Shown: positions 43,634 to 52,562, numbered from the stretch's first letter. The stretch is 64,000 nucleotides of DNA from Pseudomonas gingeri (GCF_013386165.1 NZ_JACAOS010000021.1:464833-528832), one strand, 5' to 3'. Numbers and translations are program-made. The notes: generated by a model not told the origin, from the letters alone.

Positions 43634-44803
43634 ATGAAAAAGCCAAACCCGCTGTTGGAAGACCTCAAGTCTCTGCTGCCGGCCATCGCCGCTAATGCCT
43701 TCCAGGCCGAAAAAGACCGTTGCGTCCCACCTGAAAATATCGCGCTGCTGAAAAGCATCGGCATGCACCGTGCCTTTCAACCCAAGGCGTTTGGCGGCAT
43801 GGAAATTTCTCTTCCTGAATTCGCCGACTGCATCGCTTTACTCGCAGGGTCCTGTGCGAGTACCGCATGGGCGATGAGCCTGCTGTGTACGCACAGTCAT
43901 CAGATGGCCATGTTCCCGGCCAAGTTGCAGGCCGAAGTCTGGGGCGATGACGCCGACGCAACGGCCAGCAGCAGCATCGCGCCGTTTGGCCGCACTGAAG
44001 AGGTTGAGGATGGCGTGCTGTTCAGTGGTGAGATGGGCTGGAGCAGTGGTTGTGACCACGCGGAATGGGCGATTGTTGGCTTTCGCCGCAAGAACACCAA
44101 AGGCACCCAGGACTACTGCTTCGCGGTCGTCCCTCGCTCGGACTACCAGATCCGCGATGACTGGTACGCCGTCGGCATGCGTGGCAGCGGCAGCAAAACG
44201 CTGATTCTGGAAGGGGCGTTCGTGCCTGAACACCGCATCCAGAAAGCCAAAGATATGATGGAAGGCAAGTCCGCCGGATTTGGTTTGTACCCGGACAGCA
44301 AGATATTTTTCAGCCCGTACCGCCCTTACTTCGCCAGCGGTTTTTCGACCGTCAGCCTGGGCGTTGCCGAGCGCATGCTTGAGGTCTTCAAGGAAAAGAC
44401 CAAGAACCGCGTGCGCGCCTATACCGGTGCTGCGGTGGGTGCCGCTACGCCGGCATTGATGCGGTTGGCCGAGTCCACGCATCAAGTGGCAGCTGCCCGC
44501 GCCTTGCTCGAACAAAGCTGGAATCAGATTGCCGAGCACAGCGAACGTCACCAGTATCCAGACCGCGGCGCCCTAGCGTTCTGGCGTACCAATCAGGGCT
44601 ACGCAACCAAAATGTGCATTCAGGCAGTCGATCGCTTGATGGAAGCTGCGGGCGGCGGGTCGTGGTTTGAAACCAATGAGCTGCAACGGCTATTCCGTGA
44701 CTCGCACCTGACCGGCGCGCACGCGTACACCGACTACGATGTCTGCGCGCAAATCCTTGGTCGCGAACTCATGGGCCTTGAGCCTGATCCAACCATGGTC
44801 TGA
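43634..44803 (+). CDS. 4-Hydroxyphenylacetate 3-hydroxylase, oxygenase component C2 type
   Basis: About 389 residues, acyl-CoA dehydrogenase-like fold as in the Acinetobacter baumannii C2 component, unlike the E. coli HpaB type. Visible features include W-A-M-S-L-L-C-T-H-S-H-Q-M-A and G-M-R-G-S-G-S-K-T-L in the flavin domain and a helical C-terminal half ending R-E-L-M-G-L-E-P-D. It uses reduced flavin from the C1 reductase coded 77 bases downstream to hydroxylate 4-hydroxyphenylacetate to homoprotocatechuate, first step of the pathway coded at 48-57 kb. ATG 43634 is chosen over 43628 because AAGAG is correctly spaced for it. Confidence 0.87.
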   Translation: MKKPNPLLEDLKSLLPAIAANAFQAEKDRCVPPENIALLKSIGMHRAFQPKAFGGMEISLPEFADCIALLAGSCASTAWAMSLLCTHSHQMAMFPAKLQAEVWGDDADATASSSIAPFGRTEEVEDGVLFSGEMGWSSGCDHAEWAIVGFRRKNTKGTQDYCFAVVPRSDYQIRDDWYAVGMRGSGSKTLILEGAFVPEHRIQKAKDMMEGKSAGFGLYPDSKIFFSPYRPYFASGFSTVSLGVAERMLEVFKEKTKNRVRAYTGAAVGAATPALMRLAESTHQVAAARALLEQSWNQIAEHSERHQYPDRGALAFWRTNQGYATKMCIQAVDRLMEAAGGGSWFETNELQRLFRDSHLTGAHAYTDYDVCAQILGRELMGLEPDPTMV

Positions 44804-44880
44804 GCCGCCACGCGCTACCCAATCACTCTTAAATAAAAACAAATCAGAGTGGGCTTGCACGGCCTGCTCGGGAGTCTTGC

Positions 44881-45828
44881 ATGTCCAGTATCAGTGAAAC
44901 GCCTGCAACTGAATTCGATGCACGCGCTTTCCGCCGTGCCCTTGGTAACTTCGCTACCGGCGTGACCGTCGTGACCGCCGCCGATGCCAGTGGCCGTAAA
45001 GTGGGTGTGACCGCCAATAGCTTCAACTCGGTGTCGCTGGACCCGCCGTTGATTTTATGGAGCATCGACAAGCGATCCACCAGCCATGAGGTGTTTGAAG
45101 AAGCCTCACACTTTGCGGTCAACGTGCTCGCAGCGGATCAGATTGACTTGTCGAACAACTTTGCCCGGCCCAAGGATGATCGCTTCGCCGAGATTGAATT
45201 TGATCGCGGCGAAGGCGGCGCCCCAGTGTTCGCTGACGTGTCTGCACGTTTTCACTGCGAGAAGTACCAGCAAGTGGACGGTGGTGATCACTGGATCATG
45301 ATCGGTAAGGTCGTGGCGTTCGATGATTTCGGGCGTGCGCCGCTGCTTTATCACCAAGGTGCCTACTCAATGGTGCTGCCACACACACGCATGACCAAAC
45401 GTGAAGAAGGTCAGGCGCCTAGCAGCCACTTCCAGGGGCGCCTGAGCCACAACCTGTATTACCTGATGACCCAGGCACTGCGCGCTTATCAGTCCAGTTA
45501 TCAGCCTCGTCAGTTGTCCACCGGTCTGCGCACCAGCGAGGCGCGAATGCTGATGGTGCTGGAGAACGATGCGGGTCTGAGCCTGCCCGATCTGCTGCGT
45601 GAAGTTGCCATGCCGGAGCGCGAGATCACCGAAGCCGTGGCCAACCTCAAGCGCAAAGGCTTGGTGTCTGATGAGGAAGGGCGCGTGCGCTTGACCGTTA
45701 AGGGCATCGATGAAACCGAAGCGTTGTGGACCATTGCCCGGGAACAGCAAGAAAAAGTCTTCAGTCAGTTCAGTGACGAACAACTGGACACCTTCAAAAC
45801 AGTATTGAAAACGGTTATTCAGCACTGA
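44881..45828 (+). CDS. 4-Hydroxyphenylacetate 3-hydroxylase, flavin reductase component C1
   Basis: 315 residues, the length of the A. baumannii C1 protein. The N-terminal ~170 residues are a flavin-reductase-like split-barrel domain (F-R-R-A-L-G-N-F-A-T-G-V-T-V-V-T, N-S-F-N-S-V-S-L-D-P-P). The C-terminal ~120 residues are a MarR-like winged helix domain (L-L-R-E-V-A-M-P-E-R-E-I-T-E-A-V). In the studied enzyme this extra domain autoinhibits the reductase until 4-hydroxyphenylacetate binds. GGGAG precedes the ATG. It supplies reduced FMN to the C2 oxygenase upstream. Confidence 0.9.
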   Translation: MSSISETPATEFDARAFRRALGNFATGVTVVTAADASGRKVGVTANSFNSVSLDPPLILWSIDKRSTSHEVFEEASHFAVNVLAADQIDLSNNFARPKDDRFAEIEFDRGEGGAPVFADVSARFHCEKYQQVDGGDHWIMIGKVVAFDDFGRAPLLYHQGAYSMVLPHTRMTKREEGQAPSSHFQGRLSHNLYYLMTQALRAYQSSYQPRQLSTGLRTSEARMLMVLENDAGLSLPDLLREVAMPEREITEAVANLKRKGLVSDEEGRVRLTVKGIDETEALWTIAREQQEKVFSQFSDEQLDTFKTVLKTVIQH

Positions 45829-45847
45829 CCGGTTGCACTTTCCTTGG

Positions 45848-45872
45848 CGGCGCTTTATGCGCCGTTTTTTTT
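45848..45872 (+). terminator. Intrinsic terminator of the C2-C1 operon
   Basis: CGGCGC-TTTAT-GCGCCG followed by eight T, 20 bases after the C1 stop codon. Classic rho-independent layout. Confidence 0.9.
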
Positions 45873-45930
45873 GTTCAAACGTGATGAGTGCAGGGTGGGG
45901 CATAGCGAGGAGGGCGTCTGCGTGATACCG

Positions 45931-45948
45931 TTATTAATATGTTAATAA
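45931..45948. promoter_or_regulatory. HpaR-type box, hpaR promoter
   Basis: TTATTAA-TATG-TTAATAA, a perfect 7+4+7 inverted repeat 20 bases before the MarR gene start, sharing the AATATGTTAA core with the other hpa boxes. It probably mediates autorepression. Confidence 0.65.
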
Positions 45949-45967
45949 TTAATGTGATGCCCATTCC

Positions 45968-46390
45968 ATGTCGCAACCCCGTCAATCACTGACACTTAAT
46001 CTGCTGCAAGCGCGCGAAAGTGCGATGAGTTTCTTCCGTCCATCACTCAACGAGATCGGGCTGACCGAGCAACAGTGGCGCATCGTGCGGATACTGAGTC
46101 AGCAAGGTGAACTGGAGATCAATCGGCTGGCCGATCTGGCGTGCATCCTGAAACCGAGCATGACCGGCGTGCTGGTTAGAATGGAGGCGGCGAATCTGGT
46201 GGTGCGGCGCAGATCCGAAAGCGATCAGCGTCGTGTGTTAGTCAATCTGGACGCAGCAGGGCATGCATGCTTCGACGCGATGAGCGGCCAGATGGAACAC
46301 AACTACCGGCGGCTGCTCGAACGATTTGGCGATGAGAAGTTACAGGCGCTGTTAGTGCTGCTCAATGAGCTGAAGAGGATGAAACCTTGA
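45968..46390 (+). CDS. hpaR: MarR-family repressor, HpaR type
   Basis: 140 residues. It opens with the family-typical L-T-L-N-L-L-Q-A-R-E-S-A-M-S-F-F-R-P. The winged helix is I-N-R-L-A-D-L-A-C-I-L-K-P-S-M-T-G-V-L and the wing has R-R-S-E-S-D-Q-R-R-V. HpaR represses homoprotocatechuate meta-cleavage genes and releases on pathway ligands. It lies directly after the C2/C1 hydroxylase operon and has its own box. A second, closely similar HpaR-type gene lies at 59.1 kb. Confidence 0.9.
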   Translation: MSQPRQSLTLNLLQARESAMSFFRPSLNEIGLTEQQWRIVRILSQQGELEINRLADLACILKPSMTGVLVRMEAANLVVRRRSESDQRRVLVNLDAAGHACFDAMSGQMEHNYRRLLERFGDEKLQALLVLLNELKRMKP

Positions 46391-46454
46391 CCGGCCTGGC
46401 TGCGTAAACAAGCAGGGCGAGATGACGCCATGTCATAACGCCCTGTGTGGCAAC

Positions 46455-46498
46455 GTCCGGGTCTGGGCCTGCGATAAGTCTCACGCACAGACCCGGAC
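46455..46498. terminator. Bidirectional hairpin between convergent genes
   Basis: GTCCGGGTCTG and CAGACCCGGAC form an 11-base stem with a further TGCG/CGCA pair inside the loop, between the stops of the plus-strand hpaR and the minus-strand OYE. It is suited to stop transcription from both sides although T-tracts are weak. Confidence 0.6.
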
Positions 46499-46508
46499 AT
46501 CGTTGCAA

Positions 46509-47600
46509 TCAGCGATAGCGTTCCAGCCAGTGGGCGTAAGGGGCCGGGAGGGTCCACGCGGACTTGTCGACACCCAGCTCCTTGGCCGCGAAGTAAGTCC
46601 AGTGCGGATCGGCCAGATGCGCTCGTCCCACCGACACCAGATCCAGTTGCCCTGCGGCCACGGCTTGCTCAGCGAGTTGTGGCGTGCCAAAACCCCAGGC
46701 CGAGGTCACCGGCAGGCCCGCTTCACGGCGCACGCGCTCAGCAATCGGGCCCATGAATGCAGGCCCCCACGGGATGTTGGCGGCAGGCGTGGTGAAGCCA
46801 ACGCTTACGCTCAGTAGGTCCAGGCCGCCCGCTTTGAACTGGCGCGCCAGTTCGATGGATTCGGTCAGGGTCTGCTCATCACGGCCGTCATATTCGATCA
46901 CGCCGAAACGGGCGGTCAGAGGCAGGTGTTCCGGCCAGACTTCACGCACCGCCGCCAGCGTTTCCAACATAAACCGAGTGCGGTTTTCGAAGCTGCCGCC
47001 GTAGGCGTCGGTGCGCTGGTTGGCGTGCTCCGAGAAGAAACTCTGACCCAGGTAGCCGTGGGCAAAGTGCAATTCAATCCACTCAAAGCCCACGTCGCGT
47101 GCGCGGCGAGCGGCGTCAACGAAGTTCTGGCGGACGCGGGCAATGTCCTCCAGGGTCATCGCCTTTGGCACCTTGGGCAAATGTGCGCCAAAGGCGATCG
47201 CGGATGGTGCGATGGTTTGCCAGTCGCGGGCATCGCCCTCGGCAATGTGGTCGTCGCCTTCCCAAGGTCGGTTGGCGCTGGCTTTGCGGCCTGCGTGAGC
47301 GATCTGGATGCCAGGCACCGAACCGGCCGCCTTGATTGCTTTGACAGACGGAATGAACGCCTGCGCCTGTTCATCGGTCCAGATACCTGCACAACCGGGC
47401 GTGATCCGGCCCTCAGGCGCCACGGCGGTGGCTTCGACCACCACCAGGCCAGCACCGCCACGCGCCATGCTGGCGAGGTGAACGTGGTGCCAGTCGTTGA
47501 CCACGCCTTCTTCGGCCATGTATTGGCACATAGGCGGGATCGCAATCCTGTTGCGCAGTGTCACGTCTTTGAGGGTATAGGGGGTGAACAGCGCAGACAT
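46509..47600 (-). CDS. Old Yellow Enzyme, YqjM/XenA class
   Basis: 363 residues. The N-terminus T-P-Y-T-L-K-D-V-T-L-R-N-R-I-A-I-P-P-M-C-Q-Y has the active-site Cys in M-C-Q-Y that marks the YqjM/XenA subclass. E-L-H-F-A-H-G-Y-L binds substrate with a His pair, and Y-G-G-S-F-E-N-R-T-R is the FMN signature. It reduces activated C=C bonds or xenobiotics. It is divergent from an ArsR regulator with a perfect operator-like repeat between them, and it is located inside the hpa region without an obvious role in that pathway. Confidence 0.93.
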   Translation of the reverse strand: MSALFTPYTLKDVTLRNRIAIPPMCQYMAEEGVVNDWHHVHLASMARGGAGLVVVEATAVAPEGRITPGCAGIWTDEQAQAFIPSVKAIKAAGSVPGIQIAHAGRKASANRPWEGDDHIAEGDARDWQTIAPSAIAFGAHLPKVPKAMTLEDIARVRQNFVDAARRARDVGFEWIELHFAHGYLGQSFFSEHANQRTDAYGGSFENRTRFMLETLAAVREVWPEHLPLTARFGVIEYDGRDEQTLTESIELARQFKAGGLDLLSVSVGFTTPAANIPWGPAFMGPIAERVRREAGLPVTSAWGFGTPQLAEQAVAAGQLDLVSVGRAHLADPHWTYFAAKELGVDKSAWTLPAPYAHWLERYR

Positions 47601-47636
47601 TGGCGTACTCCTTGAGACGTTTAATAAGATTCGTTT

Positions 47637-47654
47637 GTTCGATCATATTCGAAC
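47637..47654. promoter_or_regulatory. Candidate ArsR operator
   Basis: GTTCGA-TCATAT-TCGAAC, a perfect 6+6+6 inverted repeat centred in the 91-base divergent promoter between the OYE gene and the ArsR gene. Likely bound by the ArsR protein to control both. Confidence 0.65.
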
Positions 47655-47691
47655 TATGGCAATTTGTTAAAGCCTTGATATCATTTGTGTC

Positions 47692-48012
47692 ATGCGAGCC
47701 TTCAAACACCCAGACCCCGATGACCTCATTCTCGAGCGCGTGCTGTACGCCTTGAGCGATCCTGTGCGCATGGACATCGTGCGTTATCTGTCGACGGTTG
47801 CTGAGGCAACCTGCGGAGAGCTGGACGGCGGGCGGCCCAAATCCAGCATGTCGCATCATTTTCGGGTGCTGCGCGATGCAGGCTTGGTCTACACCCACAA
47901 CGTTGGCACCACGCACATGAACTCGTTGCGAAGCGAGATGCTCGATGGGCGGTTTCCGGGGTTGCTGATGGCGATTCTGGCGCAGTCGGGTGCAGGCCTG
48001 TCGCGCGATTGA
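47692..48012 (+). CDS. ArsR-family transcriptional regulator
   Basis: 106 residues. Winged helix with L-Y-A-L-S-D-P-V-R-M-D-I-V-R-Y-L followed by K-S-S-M-S-H-H-F-R-V-L-R-D-A-G-L as recognition helix. No Cys pair for metal sensing in the usual C-V-C position, so the sensed signal is probably an organic or redox ligand of the adjacent OYE. Divergent from that gene. Confidence 0.88.
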   Translation: MRAFKHPDPDDLILERVLYALSDPVRMDIVRYLSTVAEATCGELDGGRPKSSMSHHFRVLRDAGLVYTHNVGTTHMNSLRSEMLDGRFPGLLMAILAQSGAGLSRD

Positions 48013-48016
48013 GGGT

Positions 48017-48045
48017 GGATACACCGCCTGGGCGGCGGTGTATCC
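48017..48045. terminator. Strong hairpin between convergent ArsR and gabD genes
   Basis: GGATACACCGCC pairs perfectly with GGCGGTGTATCC across a 5-base loop, 4 bases after the ArsR stop codon. No T-tract on either strand; it may still act as a bidirectional terminator or RNA stabiliser. Confidence 0.55.
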
Positions 48046-48089
48046 GGTGATGCAGAGCCGTCGTCACTTCCAGCAAAAGACTGGCTGAC

Positions 48090-49544
48090 TCACTTGATGC
48101 TTACGCACATGTACTTCAGCTCGATGTAGTCGTCGATCCCGTACTTCGAACCCTCACGGCCCAGCCCCGACTGCTTGATACCGCCGAAAGGCGCAACCTC
48201 GGTCGAAATCAGCCCTTCGTTGACCCCAACCATGCCGTACTCCAATGCTTCGCTGACGCGCCAGGCACGGCCCAGGTCGCGGGTGTACAGGTAGGACGCC
48301 AGCCCAAACTCGGTGTCATTGGCCATGGCGATGGCTTCTTCTTCGGTTTCGAAACGGAAGATCGGCGCCAGCGGGCCAAACGTCTCATCGCGTGCGACCA
48401 GCATGTCGGAGGTGACATCACCCAGCACAGTGGGTTGGAAGAAGTGGCCGCCCAGCGCGTGAGGTTGCCCACCGGTCAGCAGCGTGGCGCCTTTATTGAG
48501 TGCGTCGCGGATGTGTTCCTCGACCTTTTCTACGGCGTTGGCGTTGATCAGCGGCCCTTGTTGGGCGCCTTCGGTGGCCGCATCGGCGACCTTCAGCGCC
48601 TGCACCGCCTTGACCAGTTTTGCGCTGAACGCGTCGTAGACGCTGTTTTGCACCAGCAACCGGTTGGTGCACACGCAGGTCTGCCCGGTATTACGGAATT
48701 TCGAGCCGATGGCGCCTTCGACGGCGGCGTCCAGATCGGCGTCTTCAAAGACGATGAACGGCGCGTTGCCACCTAGCTCCAGGCTGACTTTTTTGATGGT
48801 TTCGGCGCATTGGGCCATCAGCAACTTGCCAATACCGGTAGAACCGGTGAACGACAGCTTCTGTACCAGTGGGTTACCGGTCAGCTCGGCGCCAATTTCG
48901 CGCGAGCTCTTGCCCGGTACGATGTTCAGTACGCCTGCCGGAATGCCTGCGCGCTCGCCCAGTTCTGCCAGCGCCAGCGCGGACAACGGCGTTTCCGAGG
49001 CCGGCTTCAGGACCACCGTGCAACCCGCTGCCAAGGCAGGGCCCACCTTGCGCGTGATCATGGCATTGGGGAAATTCCACGGTGTGATGGCCGCGACCAC
49101 GCCAATTGCCTGCTTGATCACCACCAGACGACGGCCCGCTTTGTCGTGGGGGATGACATCGCCATAGACGCGCTTGGCTTCTTCAGCGAACCACTCGATG
49201 AAGCTTGCGCCGTAAGCGATTTCACCGCGGCTTTCGGCCAGCGGTTTGCCTTGCTCCCAGCTCAGCAGGCGGGCCAGGTCTTCTTGGTTGGCCATGATCA
49301 GGTCGAACCATTTACGCAGAACGGTGCTACGTTCTTTCGCGGTTTTGCCACGCCAAGCGGGCAGGGCGGTGTGTGCCGCTGCGATGGCACGGGCTGTTTC
49401 AGCCTGGCCCATGGAGCTGACTTCGGCGATGACCTCACCGTTCGCCGGGTTGGTAACGTTGAAGCGGGCATGGTTATCCGCCTCCGCCCATTGGCCGTTG
49501 ATGTAGCCTTGTTCACGCAGCAGTTTCAGGTCGTTGAGTTTCAT
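48090..49544 (-). CDS. gabD: Succinate-semialdehyde dehydrogenase (NADP+), GabD type
   Basis: 484 residues. Aldehyde dehydrogenase motifs: W-N-F-P-N cofactor loop, F-T-G-S-T-G-I-G-K, catalytic Glu in S-L-E-L-G-G-N-A-P-F and nucleophile Cys in N-T-G-Q-T-C-V-C-T-N-R, the GabD-like redox-active Cys pair. It completes the pathway by converting succinate semialdehyde, made by HpaI, to succinate for the TCA cycle. It lies 14 bases after the hpaI stop as the last gene of the hpa operon. A housekeeping gabD usually exists elsewhere, so this copy is likely pathway-dedicated. Confidence 0.93.
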   Translation of the reverse strand: MKLNDLKLLREQGYINGQWAEADNHARFNVTNPANGEVIAEVSSMGQAETARAIAAAHTALPAWRGKTAKERSTVLRKWFDLIMANQEDLARLLSWEQGKPLAESRGEIAYGASFIEWFAEEAKRVYGDVIPHDKAGRRLVVIKQAIGVVAAITPWNFPNAMITRKVGPALAAGCTVVLKPASETPLSALALAELGERAGIPAGVLNIVPGKSSREIGAELTGNPLVQKLSFTGSTGIGKLLMAQCAETIKKVSLELGGNAPFIVFEDADLDAAVEGAIGSKFRNTGQTCVCTNRLLVQNSVYDAFSAKLVKAVQALKVADAATEGAQQGPLINANAVEKVEEHIRDALNKGATLLTGGQPHALGGHFFQPTVLGDVTSDMLVARDETFGPLAPIFRFETEEEAIAMANDTEFGLASYLYTRDLGRAWRVSEALEYGMVGVNEGLISTEVAPFGGIKQSGLGREGSKYGIDDYIELKYMCVSIK

Positions 49545-49558
49545 TGTTTTTCTCAGTC

Positions 49559-50362
49559 TCAGTACACGCCGCCGGCAGTGGTGTTGACCACCGCGGTGTC
49601 TTTGAATTTGCCGGCCAGGCTCTGTAGGCCGCGCATCAGCACGGTGGTGTCGACGCCGACGGCGACGAATGCTGCGCCCAGTTCGATGTAGCGTCGGGCG
49701 AGCTTTTCGTCGGCGCTTAGAATTCCGGCTGCCTTACCTGCTTTTTGGATGCGTGCGATGGCATCCTCGATGGCGGCTTGCACCTCTGGATGGCCAGGGT
49801 TGCCGCGATAGCCCATTGAGGCGCTCAGGTCGGCGGGGCCGATGAATACGCCGTCGACCCCCTCGACAGCGGCAATGGCGTCCAGGTTCTCAAGCCCTTC
49901 GCGGTTCTCGATCTGCACCAAGAGGCACATTTGCGCGTCGGCCTGATCCAGGTAACCGGGGATGCTGTTCCAGCGTGACGCGCGGGCCAAGGCACTGCCG
50001 ACGCCACGCACACCGCTTGGCGGGTAGTGAATGGCGCGCACTAGTTGGCGTGCCTGTTCGGCGGTTTCGACCATGGGCACCAGCAGCGTTTGCACGCCGA
50101 TATCGAGCACTTGCTTGATCAGTGCCGTGTCGCCGATCACCGGGCGAATCACCGGCTGGCTGGCGTAAGGAGCGACGGCCTGGAGTTGACCGAGCATCCC
50201 GCGCAAGTCATTGGGCGCATGTTCGCCATCAATCAATAGCCAGTCGAAACCGGCGTTGGCCGCCAGCTCTGCGCAGTAGGCGTTGGCCAGGCCCAGCCAC
50301 AGGCCGATCTGCGGCTCGCCGCTTTGCAGGCGTTGCTTGAAGGTGTTGATAGGCATGTTCAC
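49559..50362 (-). CDS. hpaI: 4-Hydroxy-2-oxoheptanedioate aldolase
   Basis: 267 residues, class II pyruvate aldolase of the HpcH/HpaI family. I-D-G-E-H-A-P-N-D holds the catalytic His, Q-I-E-N-R-E-G and G-P-A-D-L-S-A-S-M-G carry the metal ligands Glu and Asp. It splits 4-hydroxy-2-oxoheptane-1,7-dioate into pyruvate and succinate semialdehyde. A GTG start at 50362 with GGAGG upstream is better placed than the ATG two codons later. Confidence 0.94.
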   Translation of the reverse strand: MNMPINTFKQRLQSGEPQIGLWLGLANAYCAELAANAGFDWLLIDGEHAPNDLRGMLGQLQAVAPYASQPVIRPVIGDTALIKQVLDIGVQTLLVPMVETAEQARQLVRAIHYPPSGVRGVGSALARASRWNSIPGYLDQADAQMCLLVQIENREGLENLDAIAAVEGVDGVFIGPADLSASMGYRGNPGHPEVQAAIEDAIARIQKAGKAAGILSADEKLARRYIELGAAFVAVGVDTTVLMRGLQSLAGKFKDTAVVNTTAGGVY

Positions 50363-50377
50363 AGAGACGTCCTCCGG

Positions 50378-51181
50378 TCAGACGAAACGGCAGGAAATGG
50401 AACCGAGCATGTCGTAGTCGACATGGAAGGTGTCACCAGGATTGGCGGCGACAGGTCGGGTGAACGAGCCGCCCAGGATGATTTGCCCCGGTTGCAGGGT
50501 GACGTCGTACGCCGCGAGTTTGTTGGCCAGCCACGCCACGCCTTTGGCCGGGTGATTGAGCACGGCGGCAGAGACACCGGACTCCTCGATCACGCCGTTG
50601 CGATAGAGCACCGCCGGGACTTTGCGCAGGTCGATTTCAGTGGGGCGTACGGCACGCCCACCCATCACCACGCCAGCGTTGGCCGCGTTGTCGGAGATGG
50701 TGTCGAACACCTTGCGCGTGGCCTTGGTCTGCGGGTCCACCTGTTGAATACGGGCGTCAATGATCTCCAGCGCCGGGATCACCCACTCGGTTGCATCAAG
50801 TACATCGAACACGGTTACGTTCGGACCTTTGAGCGGCTTGCCGAGGATGAACGCCAGTTCGACTTCGACACGCGGAACGATGAAACGGTTAAACGGAATG
50901 TCTGTGCCATCATCGAAAAACATGTCATCGAGCAGCGCACCGAAGTCGGGCTCGGTGATGTTCGAGGAGACCTGCATGGCGCGTGAGGTCAGGCCGATCT
51001 TGTGGCCGACCAGCTTGCGGCCGTCCTTGATTTTCTGCGCGACCCAGGCGCGCTGAATGGCGTAGGCGTCCTCGATGGTGATGTTGGGGTGATCAAGGGA
51101 GAACTGACGCACCTGTTCACGGGAGCGTTCTGCGTTGTCCAGTTGTGCGGCAGCTTGAAGGATCTGGCTTGAGTCGAACAT
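50378..51181 (-). CDS. hpaH: 2-Oxohepta-3-ene-1,7-dioate hydratase
   Basis: 267 residues, FAH-related hydratase family (like MhpD). G-H-K-I-G-L-T-S-R-A-M-Q and V-E-V-E-L-A-F-I-L-G-K-P-L are family motifs containing the metal ligands. It adds water to the 2-oxo-ene-dioate made by HpaG, giving the substrate for HpaI. It starts 12 bases after the hpaX stop and ends 15 bases before hpaI. Confidence 0.93.
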   Translation of the reverse strand: MFDSSQILQAAAQLDNAERSREQVRQFSLDHPNITIEDAYAIQRAWVAQKIKDGRKLVGHKIGLTSRAMQVSSNITEPDFGALLDDMFFDDGTDIPFNRFIVPRVEVELAFILGKPLKGPNVTVFDVLDATEWVIPALEIIDARIQQVDPQTKATRKVFDTISDNAANAGVVMGGRAVRPTEIDLRKVPAVLYRNGVIEESGVSAAVLNHPAKGVAWLANKLAAYDVTLQPGQIILGGSFTRPVAANPGDTFHVDYDMLGSISCRFV

Positions 51182-51193
51182 GGTCGGGATCTC

Positions 51194-52498
51194 TTATTGA
51201 GGATTAACGAGGGCGGCCTGGGTGCGCAGCACCAGAAAGCCGCCGAGTGCGATAAACAGGGCGAGGGCATAGAGCGCCAGGCTGGCGCTGTGCGTGGTGT
51301 CACGCATCCAGCCGATCAGATAAGGCGCCAGGAAAGACGCAATACTGCCCAGTGAGCTGATCAGGGCGATGCCCCAGGCTTGCGTGGATCGGGATAGAAA
51401 CGCCGGTGGCAGCTGCCAGAACATAGGGAGGGCGGCACTGGCGCCCATCCCCGCAATGATCAGGCCGCTAAGCACCACGGTTGCGTTGCTCGGTGCGACA
51501 CCTGCCAAGGCGATACCCATGGCCGACATCAGCAGTGGTATACACAGGTGCCAGCGCCGTTCGCGCTGGCGATCCGAGGAGCGACCGCAACCGATCATGA
51601 ACAGGCAGCCGGCCAGGTAAGGAATCGCGCTCAGCAATCCGACCTTGCCGTCACTGCCAATGCCGGCGGCGTGAATCAGCGTGGGCATCCAGAACGCCAG
51701 GGTGTTCACGGCCAGCATCACTGCGCAGTACACCGCCACCAGCAGCCAGAACCGAGGGTCTTTGAGGATGCCGGCGTATGAGTGCTGGGGCTTGCGTTGT
51801 TCTTCCTGGCCAAATTGATCGCGCAGGTGTTGTTTCTGAGAACCGGACAGCCAGTTCACGGTTTCAAAGCTTTCGGGCAGCCACCTCAGGACGACCAGCC
51901 CCAGGAGCATCACAGGGATCCCCTCCATCAGGAACATCCACTGCCAGCCGCGCAGTCCACCGACCTGGTGCAGCAGTTCAAGGATGCCGCCAGACAAGGG
52001 CCCACCGATCACACCCGCCATCGGCACCGCAATGGCGAACAACGCGGTGATCTGCCCCCGCCGCCGGGCCGGATACCAGCGGTTGAGGAACACCAGAATG
52101 CCTGGAAAGAACCCGGCCTCTGCAACGCCGAGCAGAAAGCGCAGGGTGTAGAAGCCCCCGGCGCTGTCGACCCAGAGCATGGCGGTCGAAAGGGCTCCCC
52201 AGACCAGCATCAACGTCGCGATCCACCGGCGTGGCCCGACGCGCTCCAGCGCCATGTTGCTGGGCACGCCGAACAGCGCGTAGGCGATGAAAAACAGCCC
52301 GGCGCCGAAGCCGTAAACAGTGTCACTGAACTGCAGGTCTGCGCTCATCTGCACCTTGGCAAAACCGATGTTGATGCGGTCCAGGTGGGCGAACAGGTAA
52401 CAGATCAACAGCAGCGGCATCAGCCGCCAAGTGATGAGGTGGTGAGTGTGGTCGCGTGCGACCCCTTCGGTGTGCGTGGCGGTGCTGGCTGTGCTCAT
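51194..52498 (-). CDS. hpaX: 4-Hydroxyphenylacetate permease, MFS
   Basis: 434 residues, twelve probable membrane helices, anion:cation symporter (phthalate permease-like) subgroup. H-L-D-R-I-N-I-G-F-A-K-V-Q-M in helix 1 and G-V-A-E-A-G-F-F-P-G-I in helix 4 are typical. HpaX imports 4-hydroxyphenylacetate and related phenylacetates; its place inside the hpa operon supports this, though a close tartrate/glucarate-type transporter could look alike. Confidence 0.88.
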   Translation of the reverse strand: MSTASTATHTEGVARDHTHHLITWRLMPLLLICYLFAHLDRINIGFAKVQMSADLQFSDTVYGFGAGLFFIAYALFGVPSNMALERVGPRRWIATLMLVWGALSTAMLWVDSAGGFYTLRFLLGVAEAGFFPGILVFLNRWYPARRRGQITALFAIAVPMAGVIGGPLSGGILELLHQVGGLRGWQWMFLMEGIPVMLLGLVVLRWLPESFETVNWLSGSQKQHLRDQFGQEEQRKPQHSYAGILKDPRFWLLVAVYCAVMLAVNTLAFWMPTLIHAAGIGSDGKVGLLSAIPYLAGCLFMIGCGRSSDRQRERRWHLCIPLLMSAMGIALAGVAPSNATVVLSGLIIAGMGASAALPMFWQLPPAFLSRSTQAWGIALISSLGSIASFLAPYLIGWMRDTTHSASLALYALALFIALGGFLVLRTQAALVNPQ

Positions 52499-52562
52499 GG
52501 TTTTGTACTTTTTTTAATGAGATAAGCGCATGGAGAAGCAGGGGCGTTGAGGCGCCCCAGCG

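Noticed and set aside
48810..49691. Plus-strand open frame of about 290 codons opposite gabD/hpaI
   Set aside because: Antisense shadow of recognised enzymes; composition and residues are not protein-like.
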